Assembly: GCA_023653785.1 (NCBI GenBank)
Contig: JAMKCH010011839.1
Coordinates: 16,521-80,520, forward strand
From: Ophioderma brevispina
Taxonomy: Eukaryota > Echinodermata > Ophiuroidea > Amphilepidida > Ophiodermatidae
Reading direction: 5' to 3'
DNA length: 64,000 bases
Shown here: in pieces, positions 1 to 12,611 of the stretch
How positions within the stretch are numbered: position 1 is the stretch's first letter
Layout: each line of letters starts with the position of its first letter
Program-made: the position numbers and the translations under genes
The notes under the pieces: generated by a model
The model's database searches: none
The model's input: the letters and a program-made list of their open reading frames with translations, nothing else
What the model was told of the DNA's origin: nothing

Positions 1-99
1 TCGCACTTCTTTTGTTGGCCTTCAGATTCAGAATGCTGAGTGTATTCTCTAGTTAATGACTATAATAACATTTATCTAAGACACTTGATGACTCTCCAC

Positions 100-2575
100 T
101 CGTAAACCGATCTGTAGTTTTGCGTCCTCATTTAACCTTGGTACAACATATGTTCTTCGTGCTGGAGAAGGAACGGTCTCGGCTGAGCGCCGATTTCAAT
201 TCATCACAGACTGGTCTCACAGTATTCAAAGAGGCTTACAAAGCTCAGTGCGCTAAATACAACTCTCTTCTTCTAAGCCAGACAGATTATCATAACAACC
301 ATATTCTACATTATCAACGGACCTTTCCGTGTAGTCAGTAAATTAACTTCTCTCAGAGTGGGACAACCTCTACCTGCCCATGAATGTCCAAAGATCTTGC
401 TGACAGTTTCGCAGAATTTTTCTACAAGAAGAATCAGAAAGCTTCGTGACAGTCTACGGATACACTACTGCCTCTATGTCCGTTGAACTAACAGATACAA
501 TGCCAAGCAACCTTCAGCTACTTTTCTACAGTGTCTGAAGAGGAAGTCTGACCCATCAATCAGCATCGATCAAGTCCTTCACCTTAGACCCTTTTATCAG
601 CTGGTCTCTTAAAACTATGTCCTAGATAATCTGTTACCAGTCATAACACTATTGCCAACTCGTCCTTGTCTTGGCGTATTTCCACAAGCTCTCAAGCATA
701 CACTTTATCCCGCTGCTGAAGAAACCTGGCTTGGCACCACATCCTCTCAAATTATCGGCCTATATCTAATCTGGCCATTTCTCCGGAAAGGTGATTGAAA
801 AGTACCAGCTGGAATCAGACTTACCTCAGTCGATTTCGTTTTTTTAAATGGACAAAGAAGATTCTCCATGCCCCGATGCAGTCGGCATACGGCAATATCA
901 CAGTACTGAAACTGCTCTGTTACGGGTGCGGAATGACTCTGACTGCTCCTTGACAAACAAAAAGAAGCTGTACTAGTGTTACTGAACTTCAGCGCCGCCT
1001 TCGAAACCATAGACCCAAACTCGCTCGAACCCATCTACTGAACGGTATGGGATTACTGGAAACGCATTTAGTGGTTCTTCGTCATACCTAGATGACCAGA
1101 CTCAATCTATATCAGTCAGAGTTGCTTTGTCAGATCCTGTGGCGGTTGTGGAGTCCCACAGGGCGCGGTTACTGGACCGATTGACTTCACTTGTTCAGTG
1201 ACCCACTCACAGGTATCATCACTGCCCACTAATTTCAATTTGTTGTTTCCGCGGATGACAACCCAGCTTCACCTAGACTTTCCTTTCCACCCTCTCGATC
1301 GTGAAGCAAGCGCATAAAAAAGACTGAAACGTCATTGCAGACATCAGATCCTGGTGTAAATCCATGCAACAAGCTGATATTAAAATACAAGAAGACGGAG
1401 ATGTTGAACTTTCGCTCTCATTTTAGCAGATCGGCTAGCAGTCTCACCAACTATGATCATTGGCATTCTGTTATAACATCCGTCAACTGAACAGCACGAA
1501 ACCTTGGTGTCATCTTAGACTCATTAAGAATGATCAAACATGCACAGCTTCTTGGCTCTCATAAGAAATTTGGGCAGTTTCGACAGTAACCTTGATGAAA
1601 AATCTACCATCTGATTGGTCCCACGCCTTTGGTTACATCTAGGCTGGATTCCTCCAATTCATTGCTGTCTGTTCGCATAAAGATAATTGACCAAGGTTCA
1701 GCGAGTTTCAAAATGCCGCTGCCCTTCTTGTCCCTTAAAATCCGTCGACGAGACCATATCACACCATCTCTCACTACCAACTACATGGCTTCCAATTAAA
1801 CAGAGGGCTGTTTTTTTAAGATTCTAACTTCTTTCTGCACCTATAAGGCCATCCACACATGTCCACCCTGCCTATATCGCGAGCACATCCACTGTATCAC
1901 CACCGATAACCTTGAGATCATCTTCTTGCTCCCACTGAATAAATCAGCCAACTCATCAACAAAGTTCTATGGTGAATAATCTTTTGCTTACGCAGCACAG
2001 TCACATTTGTGGAATAAACTCCCTAACATTATCCGCTTAGCTCAGTCAGCACCTATTTTCAAGTCACGTCCTGAGACTTCCTATTTACAAACATTGGCTC
2101 CTGATACGTATATCCTTCGCTGTTTCTGATGGCGTCCATCACATTATATTCTGTGATTTTTTTTTCCTTTCTTTTTTCTTATTCTCTACCTTCATCCACT
2201 CCGGTTGCCTAGGATAGTTGTTGTCATCCAGTTTAGGTTAGGGGAAGAGGCATCTGATCCAGGAAAGATCAAGGCTTCACCGATGTCGCTGTGGGTTACA
2301 TCACACAGATCCTCAGAGCTGACATGTCTGAAGTGTATCCCCATATGTTCTTATATGGGAGCAACTGGGTGTTTTCTGTTCTTCTATCTGTTGGGTCACA
2401 TATATATATGTTTGAATTTCTACTTAAATTTAAAGTTGTTTTAAACATTAGAATTTATCTATTTTTGTATTTGTCGTATTGATATTTTGTCATATTGCGT
2501 CCTTTCTATGTGAAATGTGAAGCGCCTAGAGGCCTCAGCATTAGGCGCTATAAGATTGTTATTATTATTATTACA
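100..2575 (+). mobile_element. Degenerate L2-like non-LTR retrotransposon (LINE), 5' truncated
   Basis: Decayed pol of an L2-type LINE, readable only by moving between frames. Around 120-330 it encodes the endonuclease-RT linker (FKEAYKAQCAKYNSLL). Around 650-790 is the RT entry block (FPQALKH, then a remnant of NYRPISNLAF). Around 970-1030 is LLNFSAAFETIDPNSLE, matching the usual LDLSAAFDTIDH, and near 1150-1180 is GVPQGAVTGPIDF. Around 1640-1790 lie the remnants of VTSRLDYCNSLL and RRRDHITPSL. The 3' end is typical of L2: an AAGCGCC-type motif near 2520 and an ATT-repeat tail ending at 2575. Many stops and frameshifts rule out activity. The left end is uncertain because no endonuclease domain was found before position 100. 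Confidence 0.85.
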
Positions 2576-3424
2576 AACCAGGGTCGGTGCGAAAGGAGAG
2601 TGGTCCGGCAGGAACCCAGTCCGGGCTCCATAGACGGCAACGGAATAAAGCGTGAAACTAAGTTACCGTGAAGAGTCAACTGAATCGATTGCCCGATTGT
2701 TCACCATTGTTCCCGTCTGATGCTCACTCTCAGCATACCATTTACGCTCAATACCATCTCTGCTTGCTAGCGACACGCGCCACATCAGACGCCACTATTC
2801 GTATCAGCATCGCTAATGGGCGGCTATTCTTAGAATGCGCTACGTCATGGGATTCCCTAGCAACCAAAAAGCGGTGTTACAAAGGATATGCGATACGATT
2901 AGATTGACGAGAAATGAAACCAAAAAAAACGGTTGCGGTACCTTGGATATCGCGAAATCAAACGAAATCAGGTGGTCGATCTGATGTTAGAAACGGGTTC
3001 CTGACAAAAAAGACCCCTTAGCCTACTGTTTTGTAAGCCTGGCGTGTTGCATGGACTTGACACAGAAGCAAGAATTGAGGCCGCAAGCTGATAAGGTTAA
3101 GAGAAAAAATGCTTGTATTGATCGTATTTACCGTTTTTCCTTCTTTTCCAAAAAAGAAACCATATTATAAACTGTCAGATAACTAGACAATTTTGTTAGG
3201 AATATTTTGGTGAGTAAAATCGTTAGATAGCCAAGTATTTTGCGCCAATCTCCGTTGTTACGCAATTACGCGAATCAACGCTATCGGACACTGTTTGTGT
3301 ACGTGGAGTTCACACGCTCAAGACGATTGATGATGGTGATAACTCCCTAGCGCAATGAAGATTTGCCAAGGTTCAAGGTTTGCCAAGATTCAACAATGGG
3401 CCGCGCTGTGTGTCAAGACGAAAC
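2576..3424. other. Unassigned intergenic stretch
   Basis: No gene, RNA or element recognised. A 79-codon open frame (2668-2907, plus strand) shows no familiar motif and is probably chance. Confidence 0.5.
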
Positions 3425-3620
3425 GTAAATTGTGTGCCCGGACGTGTGAGACGGCGGACCATATATCCTGCCACCGAAATAATAACATGTGCAATCATAG
3501 CTAAAATCGATCATTGGATTGTATAGTTCACGAAAAGACATGATGACAAAATTAAAAGTGGTGGCAATTTGAATCAATATACCAAACATTTCCAAAAGGC
3601 CACCATTTTAAAGGTAATAC
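3425..3620 (-). repeat. Dispersed repeat, copy 1 (inverted relative to 14545-14690)
   Basis: The reverse complement of this stretch aligns with 14545-14690. Shared blocks in order are a TTAAAATGGTG-like start, AATTGCCACCACTTTTA, and TTTTAGCTATGA followed by GTTATTATT. The agreement over about 150 bp with small indels indicates two copies of one interspersed repeat. No coding capacity or terminal structure was identified. Confidence 0.6.
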
Positions 3621-5498
3621 CGCTACTATAGCGAATGGTGTCGAATGTATGTGTGATGGGTGCTGAAGACGTTCAATATACAATTAAAACTAATGTCTAA
3701 ATCATGACATTATATACAAGGCTCTTTTTTTCAAGATGGCCGACATTCTCATCTAAGAATGACAACCGTAAAATATATATATATCATAACCTATGAAGGT
3801 GATTTTGGTGTCAAAATAAGGCCAAAAAATGTTGTATGGAGGAACGGGCCCGTGCAAAATGGGTAGGGCGGGCGGATTTTTTTTTTATTTTTAATATGCA
3901 TTACATACATCAAATCATCACCACTAGTCAATGTATTGTTATTAATGGTGATACTTTTGCTTTATTATGAAAATCTTAAAGAGGAAAGAAGTTGCCAAAG
4001 TTACACCAGAAACACACCAAAACACAAAAAAATATTGAGAAAATGGTTTAAAAATTCAGGGTAAAAACACAACTTGAAAAATAAGATTTTTGAAAAATCA
4101 ATAAAAAAAAAAATTAGGATATGTATTACTTTTGTACAGGGCTGATTTCAAAATTAGGGTAGGTATACTTTTGTACTCCAATACAACAATTGTTTTTGGC
4201 GCCCTAAGTGTTTTCCGAGGTCAAAGAGTTCGATAAAACTATTTTCAAAACTGTAAAGATGAGTACAAAAGTGATGTTACTTCCATATGTCACTATTTTC
4301 CTAGAGATAGCCCACTCTTTTTAATACAAGTACCCAGGAGTGTTAGAGTTACTGCAATTTCAGGCGAATGTGGCAAATGCATAATAAAATTAATGCTTGA
4401 TAATTAAAACCAACTCCACAATCATCAATACATCATACTTGGAAATTCCTAACCGCGACTTTATTGGTCCCCCTATGAACGAAAACCGAAAAACATTGAC
4501 GACCAACAGGTTGTACACGTGACAATGGTCATTTAGCTGTTGAAATTCGCGGCCATCTTACTCTTGAATATCTGAAAGAAACAAATGTAGTTGTTATTAA
4601 AGTAAGTAACACAGGCCTAAACACCAAAATTCCCATGCAATTCCAGATATAAGGGTCAGCAAAAAGATTTTCACTCGATTTCAGAAAAAAAATATTAAAA
4701 AATCTTCAACAACGTTTTCGAAATGTTTTTATCACCCGGAGGAAACAGAGCTCGGAACTATCCCTGTCATTGGTAAAAAAAATCGAGATTTAACTTTTCG
4801 CAGATTGTAGAATGGTAAATTAACGGAAAAACGCCAAAAACCATATTGACCACGGTACAATTCTTCACCTCCACCGGCAGACAAACGCCATCATTGAGTA
4901 CGTTCATCTAAAAGGCTTAATAACCTTGTTTTCTAAAGTAAAAATAACCAGTACCTAATCGTACCCCCCCCACTGTTGTTTGAGTGATATTTCTAACAAT
5001 AGTCAATGGCAGAAGCGTAACAGGGCAGGGAGGGGACGATCCCCCCTACCCCCTGGGTTTGGACCAGGAAATAAGCTCAAGCTACCGGTTAATTAAATAA
5101 AAACATAAAGCGGGGAAAAAGGACAAAGCAAAAGGGAAAGTACAGAAAAGCGAGGAAGGAGAGGAAAGATTGAGATTGCAAACGGCACAAGACCAGAGAG
5201 ACGATGATGGTGTGTTATGTTCAAATATTGAGTCCCAAAGTAGCCCCCCCCCCCCCCCATCAGATGATGAAGGCCGTCGGTGAAAAACGTGAGTCATCAC
5301 GGCTGGTTTGGCCCAGGGATGCCTACATATTTGCAATTTGTAGTTTTTGAATGTTTACTGAACTCCTTTAACAAGAAAAAACACTTTTAAGACAAATTGT
5401 CTTCCTTGGTGTTTTTGAGAACAACTTAGTCAATGCCAGTTTTTAGTTTTTTCATGTTTAATGACATTAACATGTTTTCTTTCCTATTGGTTATTACG
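3621..5498. other. AT-rich unassigned stretch with a short near-duplication and a poly-C run
   Basis: No gene recognised. Positions 4111-4136 and 4151-4176 are near-copies of one motif (AAATTAGG, then GTAT, then ACTTTTGTAC). A run of 15 C occurs at 5244-5258. Confidence 0.5.
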
Positions 5499-5682
5499 TG
5501 CTATGTCGGTGTCCAAGGTCAGAAATACCCTTTCAACACAAATGAGCCTTGGCACAAGTGATCTGATTGCTAAACCATATGATAACAGATTTTAAATGAT
5601 TTGTAAACATTGGTCAAGATTTGGTATGTCCAAACATTATTACATCATCACACATTACACAATTACCCACAATTAGTTATAT
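5499..5682 (-). repeat. 3' LTR of the Gypsy-type element, distal fragment
   Basis: Aligns with 12635-12830 of the other LTR: CAAGGTCAGAAATACC, AAGTGATCTGATT, AACAGATTTTAA, TGGTATGTCCAAA and CACAATTA blocks occur in the same order. The outer edge is placed at the TG of TGCTATG, which matches TGTTATG at 12635. Homology stops near 5682, where LINE sequence begins. Confidence 0.85.
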
Positions 5683-7601
5683 TTACCAGGACTCTGACCC
5701 CGATTCTGCCTAGCATAGTTCATGGCAAATTGACCGGATCTTTTCAAACATTCCACTGCCCACTTGTCTCAACTAAGTCCTCGAAACGTAATACCCCCAC
5801 AAGCCATGGGTCACAAAAGGTATCCGTTATCCATTCAAACTAAGATAAGTTATACCAGAATACAATTAATAGGCTACTCCTGATACTAAAATATTCTTTC
5901 CTCCCTACAGAATCCATTTAAATTCCTTACTCAGGATTTCTAAAGAATTACATCCGTCAAATTGATTCACCGACATAACATAAGACACTTGGGACTTTAA
6001 ACAACAACCTTCTCGCAGAAATAAAACAAACTCCCCGCCTTCTTTCTTAATAAAGAGGGAAGAAGCTTAGCGATGCCTTGCTGATATTGCATTTCTTTCA
6101 ATGAGTATTTTACTAATCTTGGTTCTTCCGCTTGCCTGAAAAAAATCCCCGCCTGATTCGAGTTTTTCCTCCCCTCTTAATTCAACAACCTTAAAGGTAG
6201 TACTTTGCTTCACCTACCTCCTCAGATGATATTATTAAAATTGTGCACCAACTAAAAGTTAGCAATACCCCCGGTCATGACGGAATACTGTTCCAATCTC
6301 CTAACGCTATATGTCTGGAAGACAAAACTTATTGTTTCCATTTCAACTGCTCCTACAGTACTGGATCGTCCCGCAAAGTTAAAAGTTGCGAAGGGATTCC
6401 TATCTTTAAAGCTGTGGCCTGCTTTTCATTTAACATTATAGCCTATTATCCGGGTTATCCTCGATCTCGAAGGTTTCTAAAAATCATGTCACAATGGCTT
6501 TTTTTCCTTCATCACTAAACCAACCATCCTTTGTTCCGACCAATTTTGGATTCCGGCCTAATAGACCACTCTAGGGCCTTAACTTTTTATTCCAAATCAC
6601 CGAGACCTTGACAACAAACTTACTTCAGTTGGCATTTTTCCGTGACTTGAGCAAGGCCTTCGACACCTTTAAATCATTCCATCCTCATCAATAAATTAAA
6701 TTCCTTGACTTTTCTTTTTTTTTTGTTTTTTTTCGGGGCTTGCCAACCGTGGAGCTCCAACGATACCCTGTCCCCAGAACCAATGTTGTTTTCAATTGTA
6801 AAGCTTCCCACGTAACGAAACCTTGCGGAGTTCCACAAGGTCTAATCTTGGTCCTTTACTTTTTTACTTTACATAAATGACGCCCCGATGCTCCAATCCC
6901 TCATTTTACCTTTTGGGCGATGATACCAATATTTGCTGCTCAAAGGACCCCAAGCCCTTGAATCCGTAACTAACAACGAGTTAATCACAATTTCGAACTA
7001 GTTTAAACTAATCACTTTACTTTAAATGTTCCAAAACTAATTTCATGATATTTAGAAAGAACATAGTAGGTCACAAGATGACTTTGAGTTAAATATTCAC
7101 TTCGACATAATGCAATTAATAAAGTCAATACCACCAAATTTCTTGAGATTTCTAAATGATGATAACCGATCACCTGGAATGCACACAACACACAGATCTA
7201 AGATAATTCTCGAAGTACAACGTATCATCTGGAAGATACTCCTTACCTGCCTCCGCAATCCCTCCATACTCTGTAGAACCTTTCATAGTACCATATTTAA
7301 GTTCCTGCGCAATTGTAATGCGTCGGATAAAAACACCCATTTAATTCCCTTTTCCATTGCAAAAACAGGCCATCTCGCAGCTGTACAATTCCCTTTGGCT
7401 TGCACATACAGACCCCTTATTTCATTCCTTAAATACCTTACAGTTCAAGACATAACTATTATCAGCTTAGGGGTGGATCTTCATTTCATAACTTTCACAC
7501 CAATTTACCTTCCGTCAGACCTATTCGCAGACCAATTTTTTTAAAACCATGCCGAAGTTCACTCTACAAAAACTCGCCATCACATCATCTCCACATTTTC
7601 C

Positions 7602-7646
<45 letters not shown>

Positions 7647-8674
7647 AAACAAACACAAATTGGCTGAACCACCTCAACGCAGCGTCACTTTCTGGAACCT
7701 TAACCTGTAAACCAGTCCCTCTCTTGCTTTCGAGAACTTTAACCGCATTTTTGTCCACATCTTCCTCTGCCTACTTTTATCATATCCTGCTTATATCACT
7801 TCATCAATATAGCCACTTTTTGGCTCATTTTCTTTTGAACTGTTGCGTGGTTCTACCTAAGCTGCTGTCATAATTTTCCGTCCCGGTCCTTTGTTTTGTC
7901 TGGGATTTTTCTTTTATTGTTTACGTCTTGTCTATTTTGTCTATGCCTGATTCTTTTTTTGTTGTGTATTTTTCTAAATTAATATATTCTTGTTAATGGC
8001 CTATATACCCGACATCTACATACAATGGTTTCTCTGTAATAGGTCTTTGTTAGATAATTGCTCTTACTTCCATGTAGGTTTCCAAGTTTTCTGTACCTTA
8101 TTTGCACATCTTTCAGGGCCTAAAGTACTAGTAAATGGAATATAGTATAACACCACTGATTGAATGCCCGAGTGTGCATAGTGCGAGGGTATCATTGGTC
8201 AAATTTGTCTTTTTCTATTTCACGAGGCGAACCCGAGTTGCTGGAACATCAGGGTTTTACCGGGTGAGGTAATCTTTTTTGTTGACGTTCTCTGGGCAGT
8301 CGGTATTTGGTTTCCATATCATGCTTCACAGGTTTATTTCAACCCATGTGATAGTAAAACCATCACATGGCTCAACTCCCTAATTCATATATAATAGCTC
8401 CATTTCATGTTTACTTCTCCTTTTGGGTAGCTTATAGTCATCTTCAACCCTACTCTGAGCTAATATGATTTGTTCTCCAACAGTACTCAAGCCTAGCTCA
8501 GGTTGTTTTGGTTGTAGTTGTTATTGTTTATGTTATTGAATCAGGCATACAGACTTGGTCCTTCACGCTGTGCTTTTTTGTGGTGGCCTATCATACACTT
8601 ATTATTTTAATTGTTTGATCTACATGGCTATTATTATGTTTTTGTGTAATGATGAATAAACTTGAACTTGAACT
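5683..8674 (+). mobile_element. Degenerate CR1/Jockey-type LINE inserted in the 3' LTR
   Basis: Plus-strand LINE with a broken RT. Near 6600-6660 a frame reads LDNKLTSVGIF, and frameshifted neighbours give the LSKAFDT core. Near 6830-6870 are remnants of the GVPQG-x-ILGP block, followed by YINDAP and a frameshifted ADDTNI. Near 7000-7060 is a remnant of LNVSKTNFMIF. From about 7930 it is 3' UTR, ending in AATAAACTTGAACTTGAAC, a tail style usual in this LINE group. It carries a 42-base A run at 7603-7644. Its ends are defined by comparison with the uninterrupted 5' LTR, where sequence matching both flanks is continuous near 12830. Clade assignment between CR1 and Jockey is not certain. Confidence 0.8.
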
Positions 8675-9495
8675 CTTATTGTCTCTCAAGCATGTCCATA
8701 ATGTCCCATGGAATCGTTGCAGTTCAACGATGATACAGTGTTAGTCCCTCACGCGAGACTTCAAAATGACGGCATGCAACGTCACGTCTTATAAATCCTC
8801 AGGTCATATTCCATTGGAATCTCTCATCCTGAAGATACTTTTGTCCAGCAGGTCAAGACGACAAGGTTGTCCATAGTCCCTCACGACTTAATACTCCACA
8901 TAAATATAGTCCCAGATAATCACCACGATTTCTATCTGTCCCACAATTTTCAGCCTATTTTTGATTCCCAGCACTTCGGCTTCAAAGACGACAGTGAATA
9001 TTACAGCCCTGCTCACATGAATTGACATATAATAATCCTGGCCACGTGTGGATGAAATCTACCATTATTGTAGTAAAACTAGCTATAACCATACTGTATA
9101 GTTGATTGCACTTGCTGACGGCGAGACTAACTCAATCTCAAATATAACTGACTTACAAGTTCCCAGTCCCTAAAAAATAGACACCACAACAGCATCATGC
9201 TAACCATCACCTGAATCACATCACTTTCCATATATAACTCTATGGGGACATTCCCTGATTCTTACATGTTTTGATCTCAACCATAAACAATTTCTATGTT
9301 TAGCATCCTTGGGGATTCCCCACGTCCCCATTGAGCAATCTAAACAGTGCACTAGCATAACAACCTAATGGGGAGGCCCTTTCTCTCTTTTACTAGTAAA
9401 CAAAGTATTTTCCAGTGAAAATCGTTTCTCAAATAAAATTTGAGAAAATACTATTTTTTAAAGTTTACATCAGAAAAAATTTAGGCCCATATAAC
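8675..9495 (-). repeat. 3' LTR of the Gypsy-type element, proximal fragment
   Basis: Aligns with about 12835-13722 of the 5' LTR throughout: AATGACGGCATGCAA, ATATTCCATTGGAATC, TTTGATTCCCAGCAC, TTTAGCATCCTTGGGG and CCTTTCTCTC occur in the same order with many small indels. On the minus strand the LTR begins TGTTATATGG at 9495, directly after the polypurine tract. A TATA-like TTATATAT motif on the minus strand (near 9235, and near 13455 in the other LTR) could be the LTR promoter; this is inference. Confidence 0.85.
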
Positions 9496-9511
9496 ATCCT
9501 CCCCCTTAAAA
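9496..9511 (-). promoter_or_regulatory. Polypurine tract of the Gypsy-type element
   Basis: On the minus strand the sequence is CTTTTAAGGGGGAGGA immediately followed by TG, the start of the LTR. This is the expected position and composition of a plus-strand priming polypurine tract and fixes the element's orientation. Confidence 0.85.
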
Positions 9512-10129
9512 GAAAATTGAAGAAATGCAAATTTTCCAAATCGGGCGTTATAGTTATACCTTTAGCCATTTTGGTTAATTTTACTACAGTTTTACACAGT
9601 GCAAATTTTTCACTTCTTATATTATAATGTTCTCTTGTCTTGCGGCTTCAGTCACTTCATAAAGTTGTTAAGACGAATTTCTGAACAAAATTTTAGGCCG
9701 CTCTGGACCAGGCACTGCACGACCTTTTTCCATATTTCCTTTGATATGTCTTTATGTCCAGATTATATTCTTGGTCGAGTTAAACTCCAAACAGGTTTAA
9801 TTCTGTCAGTGGGAGGTGCTAAATTCATTCACAAACATTAATTGAAATCAATTCCATAAATTTAGATTGGGTACTTGTCCAATATCAGCAGAAGTGCGTT
9901 TGACTGGATGAACTTCCTATCACACTTCACTTGACTCACTGAGATGCTGCAATTGGTGGCTCTGAAATTCATTGTTTACCAGCTTGTAACTTGTTTGTGT
10001 CAGGGGCTGGATTTTCACCTAACAGGGAATTAGTCTCCCCTTGAAGAGGGAAGATGACCTCCAAATCCTCTAATTTGAGAGAAAAGTATTCTCTAAATTT
10101 GGGACCAGTATCCTCGACGCTCTATATAT
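9512..10129 (-). other. Gypsy internal region between protease and 3' LTR; coding content not recognised
   Basis: About 600 bp where RT, RNase H and integrase (normally over 2.5 kb) should be. Broken frames can be read, for example LEDLEVIFPLQGETN near 10020-10070 on the minus strand, but I could not assign them to any retroelement domain. A large deletion has probably joined the protease end to sequence near the 3' LTR. Confidence 0.5.
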
Positions 10130-10620
10130 GTATGAGTATTTTGACTCATCAACACTGCATCACCATTTTCCTGTGAGGCTTTTCGAGTCATTGACCTAGG
10201 TACTGCACCTGCTGGGAAAATTTCAGTTGCCTCATCAAATTTATCCACTGTTACAGGGCACTCTGGGAAACTATGGATCTGGGAGTACTTTTCCCCTGCC
10301 AAATCTTCCCTAACAACATGGATACCCCTTTTAATGGGAGTTCTTGTCAACACCAATTGTGACATTTCCAGAAACCAAGTCTGATTTCAATTCATTTGGT
10401 GAAAGAGGGACACTAATACATCCCATACCTATCCCCTGAATCATGAATGTTCCTGTGGAACTCTCAATATCAAATGGAAGTGCAATCTTCCCAATATTCA
10501 TTAGACTGGGCGCAGCATGTGTCCCGCATGCTTCTAATGGGTTTTGGATCCAAAAACTATCACTGAAAGTGACACAAATCCCCCAAAAAACAAAAGGTTA
10601 AAGTCATCCCTTACTTTTTC
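10130..10620 (-). pseudogene. Retroelement aspartic protease remnant (Gypsy pol N-terminus)
   Basis: Minus-strand frames, with shifts, give RDTCCAQS near 10500-10525, where the family normally has a D-T-G catalytic triplet (aspartate codon at 10521-10523). Downstream are IQGIGMGCISVPL, SDLVSGNVTIGV and a shifted form of LLGNDLAGEKVLPDP, a segment characteristic of this Gypsy lineage. FPAGAVPRSMTRK follows, the usual linker before RT. The glycine of the active-site triplet is replaced by cysteine in this copy. Frames are broken several times, so no enzyme is made. Confidence 0.75.
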
Positions 10621-10702
10621 TGTGTCAATTCCCCCTTTTGGTTTTAACAGAGAAGAATTTTGACCTCAAAGGAACTGCACAACCTATTGGTTTGACTCAC
10701 TT

Positions 10703-12260
10703 TTGGCCCCTCCTTTTTGGGTGGATAGCCATGTATCTCCCAACACCCTGACCTTGTATGTCCTGGCTTATTACGGGATTGCATGTGAACTGTGTTTGGT
10801 CCCATCCATGTTTTTGATAGCAACCATTACTTTCCTTACTCCCTTTTTCATGGGAACCGTGAGAGGATTTACCCTCACTGAGTGTTACCAATGAGAGGCT
10901 TTGTCTGAACCCGACTTATTGTTATTTGTTGTTACCTAGTAAATCTTGGGCTAGGCCTACTAGTATTAGTTGTGAGTCAAAGCATAGGCGTCGGCCTTTA
11001 ACGCGCTGCTTCACGCAAATGTTCAATTTTGTTTTTCATCCAGATGTGTTTTGTATTGGATGTAGGACCTGTTTAACTCTTCAAACCTAACATTCAACTC
11101 CCTAAGTGACCAAAATTTTTTCCCCGACTTCTTTTGAGAGAAGCCAGCGATCAAACATTTGTTCCTTTACACGGGCGAATTCAACATTCACGCGGGAGAG
11201 CGTGGCTAGCGGTTAGGGTGCTTGCATCTGGCGCAATTTACCATCAAAATTCCCGGTTAGAACCGGTGGGGTCGTGCACTTGCGGGATTTCATCGGTACT
11301 ATCATTCTGGATTGATTCTGATACCAGCTATTGAATTAAATACAGAATACCGCTCTCCTCCATGGTCACTTGGAATGGGCAAATGGATCATGAAAGCATC
11401 CGCTCCTTCGAAGGGGACGTTAAGACGTCGGTACCCCGTGTACAGAGAGTCACAACTGTACATGAATCGCGTCCGTGTTCGAATAAGAGTAGGTTGTGTA
11501 AACCCCTGACTGTTCCCAATCCGCCCCAGCTTCAAATCGCGGGTCATGTTAGGAGGCGGTCCGTATCAGGGATACACGCGGCCCGTGATCAGCACACTAG
11601 CTGAACAAATCCTGACCCCACCACAAAGCCATTACCAATGACTTGTGGATACGAGCAAAAACAAAACATGGGTCTGGTAATCCTTTTTCTGACAAGATCT
11701 GAATTGTTGTCTATATGCCTATGGTACCAATTCATATGCTTTGAGCACTGCCGCTAAACTCGTCATAATCACTAATCTGTCTAATGACAGGCCGAATCGA
11801 AATATTTCTCGGGCTTTACCAATGAACACTTGACTGTAGCAATAGGTCCAAGACTCCTTGGGCCAATTCAAGCTTTTGGCAATTTCTTCAAGTGTAATAA
11901 GTATTGTCTACTCTTGTTCTTGAAATTTGGAACCAGGCGAATATTTTCGCAGCATCAAAACCAGGGCTTGGAAGAGTCTGATGAGCTAGACTGTTGTTGA
12001 ATTTTAACTCTAGTGGAGCTTCAAGCTCTTTTTGTTTTATATGCATTCCTAGTTTTGTATTTATTTATTTATAATTTCCATCTCTTTTTGTCTCATTTCA
12101 TTTTGCATTTCTTTTCAATTCCTTTTCTTTTGTTGCATTTGACAACTTTTATTTCTCTAATTAAATTCCTTCTCTTAATTCCTTTTGCATTTCAAGTTAT
12201 TTTATTTATTGGCATGCACTTGGCCCTGTTCCAGAACCTCTTCTATCGTTTCCAAATATG
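10703..12260 (-). pseudogene. Gypsy-type gag remnant with CCHC zinc knuckle, split by a SINE
   Basis: Reading down the minus strand with frame changes: a charged Glu/Lys/Arg-rich stretch (about 12020-12230), then capsid-like blocks near 11640-11960, including a shifted WPKESWTYLLQS and YELVPYAYRQQFR. The SINE interrupts at 11183-11640. Gag resumes with EFARVKEQMFDRWLLSKEVG at about 11122-11182, then HLDEKQIEHLREAARL-like sequence. It ends in a zinc knuckle, C-N-x-C-N-K-P-G-H-T-R-S-G-C-W, at about 10735-10784, one indel separating its first Cys from the rest. Gag proteins of this kind package element RNA. This one cannot be expressed intact. Confidence 0.8.
11183..11640 (+). mobile_element. 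tRNA-derived SINE inserted in gag
   Basis: The head has a pol III promoter: A-box-like TGGCTAGCGGTTAGGGTG at 11203-11220 and B-box-like GGTTAGAACC (usual GGTTCGAACC) about 50 bp later. The body contains GGGGACGTTAAG and GTACCCCGTGTACAGAGAG, motifs of a kind seen in invertebrate tRNA-SINEs, although I cannot name the family. It lies opposite in strand to the host Gypsy element. The flanking gag codons on both sides encode the same short segment (FAR-V-K and FAR-I-x-K), the footprint of a diverged target-site duplication. Confidence 0.75.
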
Positions 12261-12611
12261 AACTATTCCAAAAACATCTTCCTGACAAAACTTTTCAATT
12301 CAAATTATTTTTGATGGACGTGCTTTCTATAGCATGTTTTGCCCGCAAGTCTAAAGATTGGCTAGTTTCATTTACCTCAGGCTTTCTAGCTATCAAACTT
12401 CTCCAAGTTATTTGCCTATGAACACTTCTGGATCAAACTCCATGTGAGGTACTCTACAACACAATATACCAACTTGAACCAAACGCCAATGGTAAGTACA
12501 TGTAATCAACAAAATTTTGTATGGCAAAAATGTGCACAATGTTTACAATTTTATTCCACACTTTTAATGTTGAAATTCTGAAACAAAAGGCTCAAATTTA
12601 TCTAAATTCAA

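Noticed and set aside
7110..7544. 144-codon plus ORF as a host gene
   Set aside because: Lies inside the LINE between its RT and C-terminal region; a decayed pol segment.
11302..11547. 81-codon minus ORF
   Set aside because: Lies wholly within the tRNA-derived SINE.
12013..12261. 82-codon hydrophobic plus-strand ORF (membrane protein)
   Set aside because: It is the opposite strand of the Lys/Glu-rich gag segment; AAG/GAA codons read as CTT/TTC give Leu/Phe.
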